From assembly GCA_958295855.1 (NCBI GenBank), contig OY282383.1, positions 1,468,481 through 1,532,480 of the forward strand: DNA of 64,000 nt, in the 5' to 3' direction. The stretch comes from an uncultured Poribacteria bacterium (GTDB lineage Bacteria > Poribacteria > WGA-4E > WGA-3G). This document shows, piece by piece, positions 61,979-64,000 of this stretch; position 1 is the stretch's first letter; the number at the start of each line of letters is the position of its first letter. Below the pieces are notes generated by a model. The model made no database searches. It was not told the DNA's origin and saw only the letters and a program-made list of their open reading frames with translations. Made by a program: the position numbers and the translations under genes.

Positions 61979-62695
61979 ATGTTTGGCGAAATTAGAAACG
62001 AACACGGCGAACGCCTTGATTATACTTACCACAAAGGCGAAGGCGACAGAATTGTGGTGATTGGGCACGGGGTAACCGGCAACAAAGACAGACCTGCCCT
62101 CATCGCTTTGGCAGAGGGGCTTGCTGAGTCTGGCATCTCTGCCCTGCGCTTCTCCTTCTCCGGCAACGGTGAATCAGAAGGCGCGTTCACAGATTCCACT
62201 ATCACTAAAGAGGTTGCCGACCTCGGGAACATAATTGATGCTGTCAGCGGGTATACCGTCTGCTACGTCGGGCATAGCATGGGCGGTGCTGTTGGCGTTC
62301 TACGTGCTGCTACCGATGAACGCATCCAACTTCTCGTCTCGCTTGCAGGGATGGTGCATACGACAGCGTTCGCCCAACGCGAATTCGGCGATGTCACTCC
62401 GGACGAAGGATTCATGTGGGATGAACCCGACTGTCCCCTCTCCCAAGCCTATATGAATGACATGGCTACGATTGACACCGTCGTCGGAAAAGCAGGTCGA
62501 ATTACCGTGCCATGGCTGTTAGTTCACGGTACAGCAGACGATATCGTTCCAATTGAAGATAGCCACGACATCCTTCAGTACGCAAACGAACGGACGGAAC
62601 TCCTTGAACTTCCCAGCGCAGACCACGTTTTTTCAGGAGACTTTACCGCAGTCATGGTTGAAAAGGTTGTGGCGTGGATGAGTCAAAACCTGTAA
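61979..62695 (+). CDS. Alpha/beta hydrolase
   Basis: A 238-aa serine hydrolase. Oxyanion loop HGVTGNKDRP, nucleophile Ser in VGHSMGGAVG (about residue 100), Asp in VHGTADDIVP, and His in PSADHVFSG. The start is uncertain (GTG 61958 or ATG 61979) because the ribosome site is weak and the region is a repeat. Substrate unknown; probably an esterase- or dienelactone-hydrolase-like enzyme. Confidence 0.85.
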   Translation: MFGEIRNEHGERLDYTYHKGEGDRIVVIGHGVTGNKDRPALIALAEGLAESGISALRFSFSGNGESEGAFTDSTITKEVADLGNIIDAVSGYTVCYVGHSMGGAVGVLRAATDERIQLLVSLAGMVHTTAFAQREFGDVTPDEGFMWDEPDCPLSQAYMNDMATIDTVVGKAGRITVPWLLVHGTADDIVPIEDSHDILQYANERTELLELPSADHVFSGDFTAVMVEKVVAWMSQNL

Positions 62696-62814
62696 TCGCA
62701 TCGGTAGGTGCAATCTGCAATCGTGATGCATGAATGGAATAAATGAACAAACATGGGACGAACTGACGTAACCGCACACGTCGTGCTGTTACAAACGTAA
62801 GGAGAATTCAAATT

Positions 62815-63639
62815 ATGTCAACACCTCGTCTCTCAGTCTCAACGTGGAGTTTGCATCGCCAACTCGGGCGGCCGGGCTTCACCGGGCCCGCGCACGACAT
62901 GCAAATCCCCATTGAAACCCATAACAAGGGCCCTATTTCACTTCTGGAATTACCTGCACGCATTGCCGATTTCGGCATTCATACCTTGGAGCTCTGCCAC
63001 TTCCATCTGCCCTCTGTTGAGAAAGTTTACCTCGCAGAACTCCGTGCTGCACTGACAGATGCCGATGTTGAGCTCTTCTCCCTGCTGATTGACGATGGCG
63101 ATATCACGCACTCGTCTGAAGCAGAACGCGATATCGCGTGGATTGAAAAGTACATCGACATCGCTGGCGAACTCGGCGCGAAGTGTGCGCGCGTCATCGG
63201 TGGTAAGGCACAACCTTCTGAGGCGACTGTGGCGCAGAGCCGTCATGTCCTTGCTCAGCTTGTCAAACGTGCTGATACCGCTGGCATCCGCTTGATGAGC
63301 GAAAATTGGTTCTCCATCTTTTCCACACCTGAAAACGTGAACACCATTTTAGGCGGATTGGACGGTAACGTTGGGCTATGTCTTGACTTCGGCAATTGGC
63401 GTGGCGATACAAAATACGCAGACCTCGCTGCAATCGCCCCGTTGGCAGAGTCGTGTCATACCAAAGCACATTTCGCCGCCCCGCGCGAAATGGACAAAGA
63501 GGATTACGTGCAATGCCTTGAACTTACCCAAGAAGCCGGTTTTGCTGGACCGCATACTCTCATTTACGACGGCCCCGGCGGCGACGAATGGGAAGGCTTG
63601 GCTATTGAACGCGAAGTTGTGAACCCATACCTGCAGTAG
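62815..63639 (+). CDS. Sugar phosphate isomerase/epimerase (TIM barrel)
   Basis: A 274-aa AP-endonuclease-2-like barrel. It begins RLSVSTWSLHRQLGRPGFTG and shows ELPARIADFGIHTLELCHFHLP, GARVIGG-type strand ends (AKCARVIGGKAQ), ENWFSIFSTPENV and CLDFGNWRGD, with the metal-binding Glu, His and Asp positions of the family. Typical partner of Gfo/Idh/MocA dehydrogenases; the substrate is unknown. AAGGAGAA precedes the ATG. Confidence 0.85.
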   Translation: MSTPRLSVSTWSLHRQLGRPGFTGPAHDMQIPIETHNKGPISLLELPARIADFGIHTLELCHFHLPSVEKVYLAELRAALTDADVELFSLLIDDGDITHSSEAERDIAWIEKYIDIAGELGAKCARVIGGKAQPSEATVAQSRHVLAQLVKRADTAGIRLMSENWFSIFSTPENVNTILGGLDGNVGLCLDFGNWRGDTKYADLAAIAPLAESCHTKAHFAAPREMDKEDYVQCLELTQEAGFAGPHTLIYDGPGGDEWEGLAIEREVVNPYLQ

Positions 63640-63676
63640 TAGGCACACACCGCTGTGCCGTAAACATGGTTAAAAA

Positions 63677-64000
63677 ATGTTTTCATTCTCACAAACACAA
63701 CACAGTTTAACCTTTGCTTGGAACGGGCAACAAGTCTTGGGATACCATTTTCCTGAAGATGGCAACCGCCCCTATTGTCACCCATTGAACCTGCCCGGTG
63801 CTCCACCGCTCACGATGAATGAACCAGGTGACCACGTGCATCATCAAGGGATGTGGGTTGCGTGGAAAAAGGTCAACGGAGTCAATTTTTGGGAACAACC
63901 GGCACCAGGTGCCGACCCGAGCGGCTTTGGGAAAATCGTCCATCACCGGATTGTTGCGCAGCGTGCAGATGCCGACAGTGCAAGTTTAACGGCAGAAAAC
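63677..64000 (+). CDS. DUF6807 (PmoA-type) protein, 5' part
   Basis: The first 108 codons, running off the window end. NEPGDHVHHQGMWVAWKKVNGVNFWEQ is the conserved DxxHHxGxWxAxxxVNGxxFW motif of DUF6807, a domain seen in Planctomycetes and Poribacteria and labelled PmoA-like, although a link to methane oxidation is doubtful. A stretch such as GYHFPEDGNRPYCHPLNLPGAPPLT fits the family N-terminus. The start at ATG 63677 lacks a good ribosome site. Confidence 0.8.
   Translation, partial: MFSFSQTQHSLTFAWNGQQVLGYHFPEDGNRPYCHPLNLPGAPPLTMNEPGDHVHHQGMWVAWKKVNGVNFWEQPAPGADPSGFGKIVHHRIVAQRADADSASLTAEN

Noticed and set aside
63677..64000. Methane monooxygenase subunit (PmoA)
   Set aside because: The DUF6807 name is historic; the sequence has the soluble DUF6807 motif, not the membrane PmoA protein.

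Overview
The window looks like a chromosome segment of an uncultured bacterium. The set of phytanoyl-CoA-dioxygenase-type oxygenases, Gfo/Idh/MocA and TIM-barrel sugar enzymes, a DUF3179 protein, a DUF6807 (PmoA-type) protein and very frequent short intergenic palindromes resembles Candidatus Poribacteria and related sponge or marine lineages. This is an inference from gene content; no rRNA or marker gene in the window proves it. Genes start with ATG, GTG or TTG, usually behind clear AGGAG sites, and several spacers carry TTGACA-17/18-TATAAT-like promoters.

Region 1 (about 0.5-17.9 kb) is a complex I cluster, nuoABCD-(VOC protein)-EFG-H-JKL-(DUF5069-like)-M-(NhaD/CitMHS-like antiporter)-N. 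nuoI is absent between nuoH and nuoJ. The spacers carry three copies of a repeat of about 133 bp, and REP-like 17-40 bp palindromes are dispersed and nested in other repeats.

Region 2 (18.1-22.0 kb) is an ECF sigma factor / anti-sigma / DUF4252 module. It is followed by a stop-interrupted frame and a CBM9-DUF4252 fusion. Region 3 (22.1-31.2 kb) is an F-type ATP synthase operon, atpZ-I-B-E-F-H-A-G-(DUF1992)-(unknown)-D-C, behind a strong promoter with a 16-bp palindrome. Its c subunit has residues like those of Na+-binding rings.

Region 4 (31.2-37.6 kb) is a rearranged patch. A nucleotidyltransferase-like gene next to atpC has been split by about 2.2 kb carrying a subtilisin-like protease and a small protein homologous to the protease's own propeptide. 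Partial copies of atpC and the nucleotidyltransferase gene recur downstream, including a chimera. A Cys-rich protein built from two repeats lies between them.

Region 5 (37.5-42.7 kb), mostly on the minus strand, holds two PhyH oxygenases, an aldo/keto reductase, an unknown TIM-barrel-like protein and an M42 peptidase. Region 6 (42.7-51.2 kb) is a defence patch: DUF4926 and DUF5677-like proteins, two tandem type III methylase genes with swapped target domains (one with a G9 tract), one Res subunit, and a HigBA-like toxin-antitoxin pair.

Region 7 (51.3-64.0 kb) holds a DUF3179 gene with an in-frame TGA exactly at a CxxC cysteine (nonsense mutation or selenocysteine), an SDR, a third PhyH, a second toxin-antitoxin pair, an HpcH/HpaI aldolase-like gene, an oxidoreductase, a three-subunit molybdenum hydroxylase split by a small zinc-ribbon gene, a hydrolase, a sugar isomerase/epimerase and the start of a DUF6807 gene. 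No rRNA, tRNA, CRISPR array or recognisable transposase gene was found.
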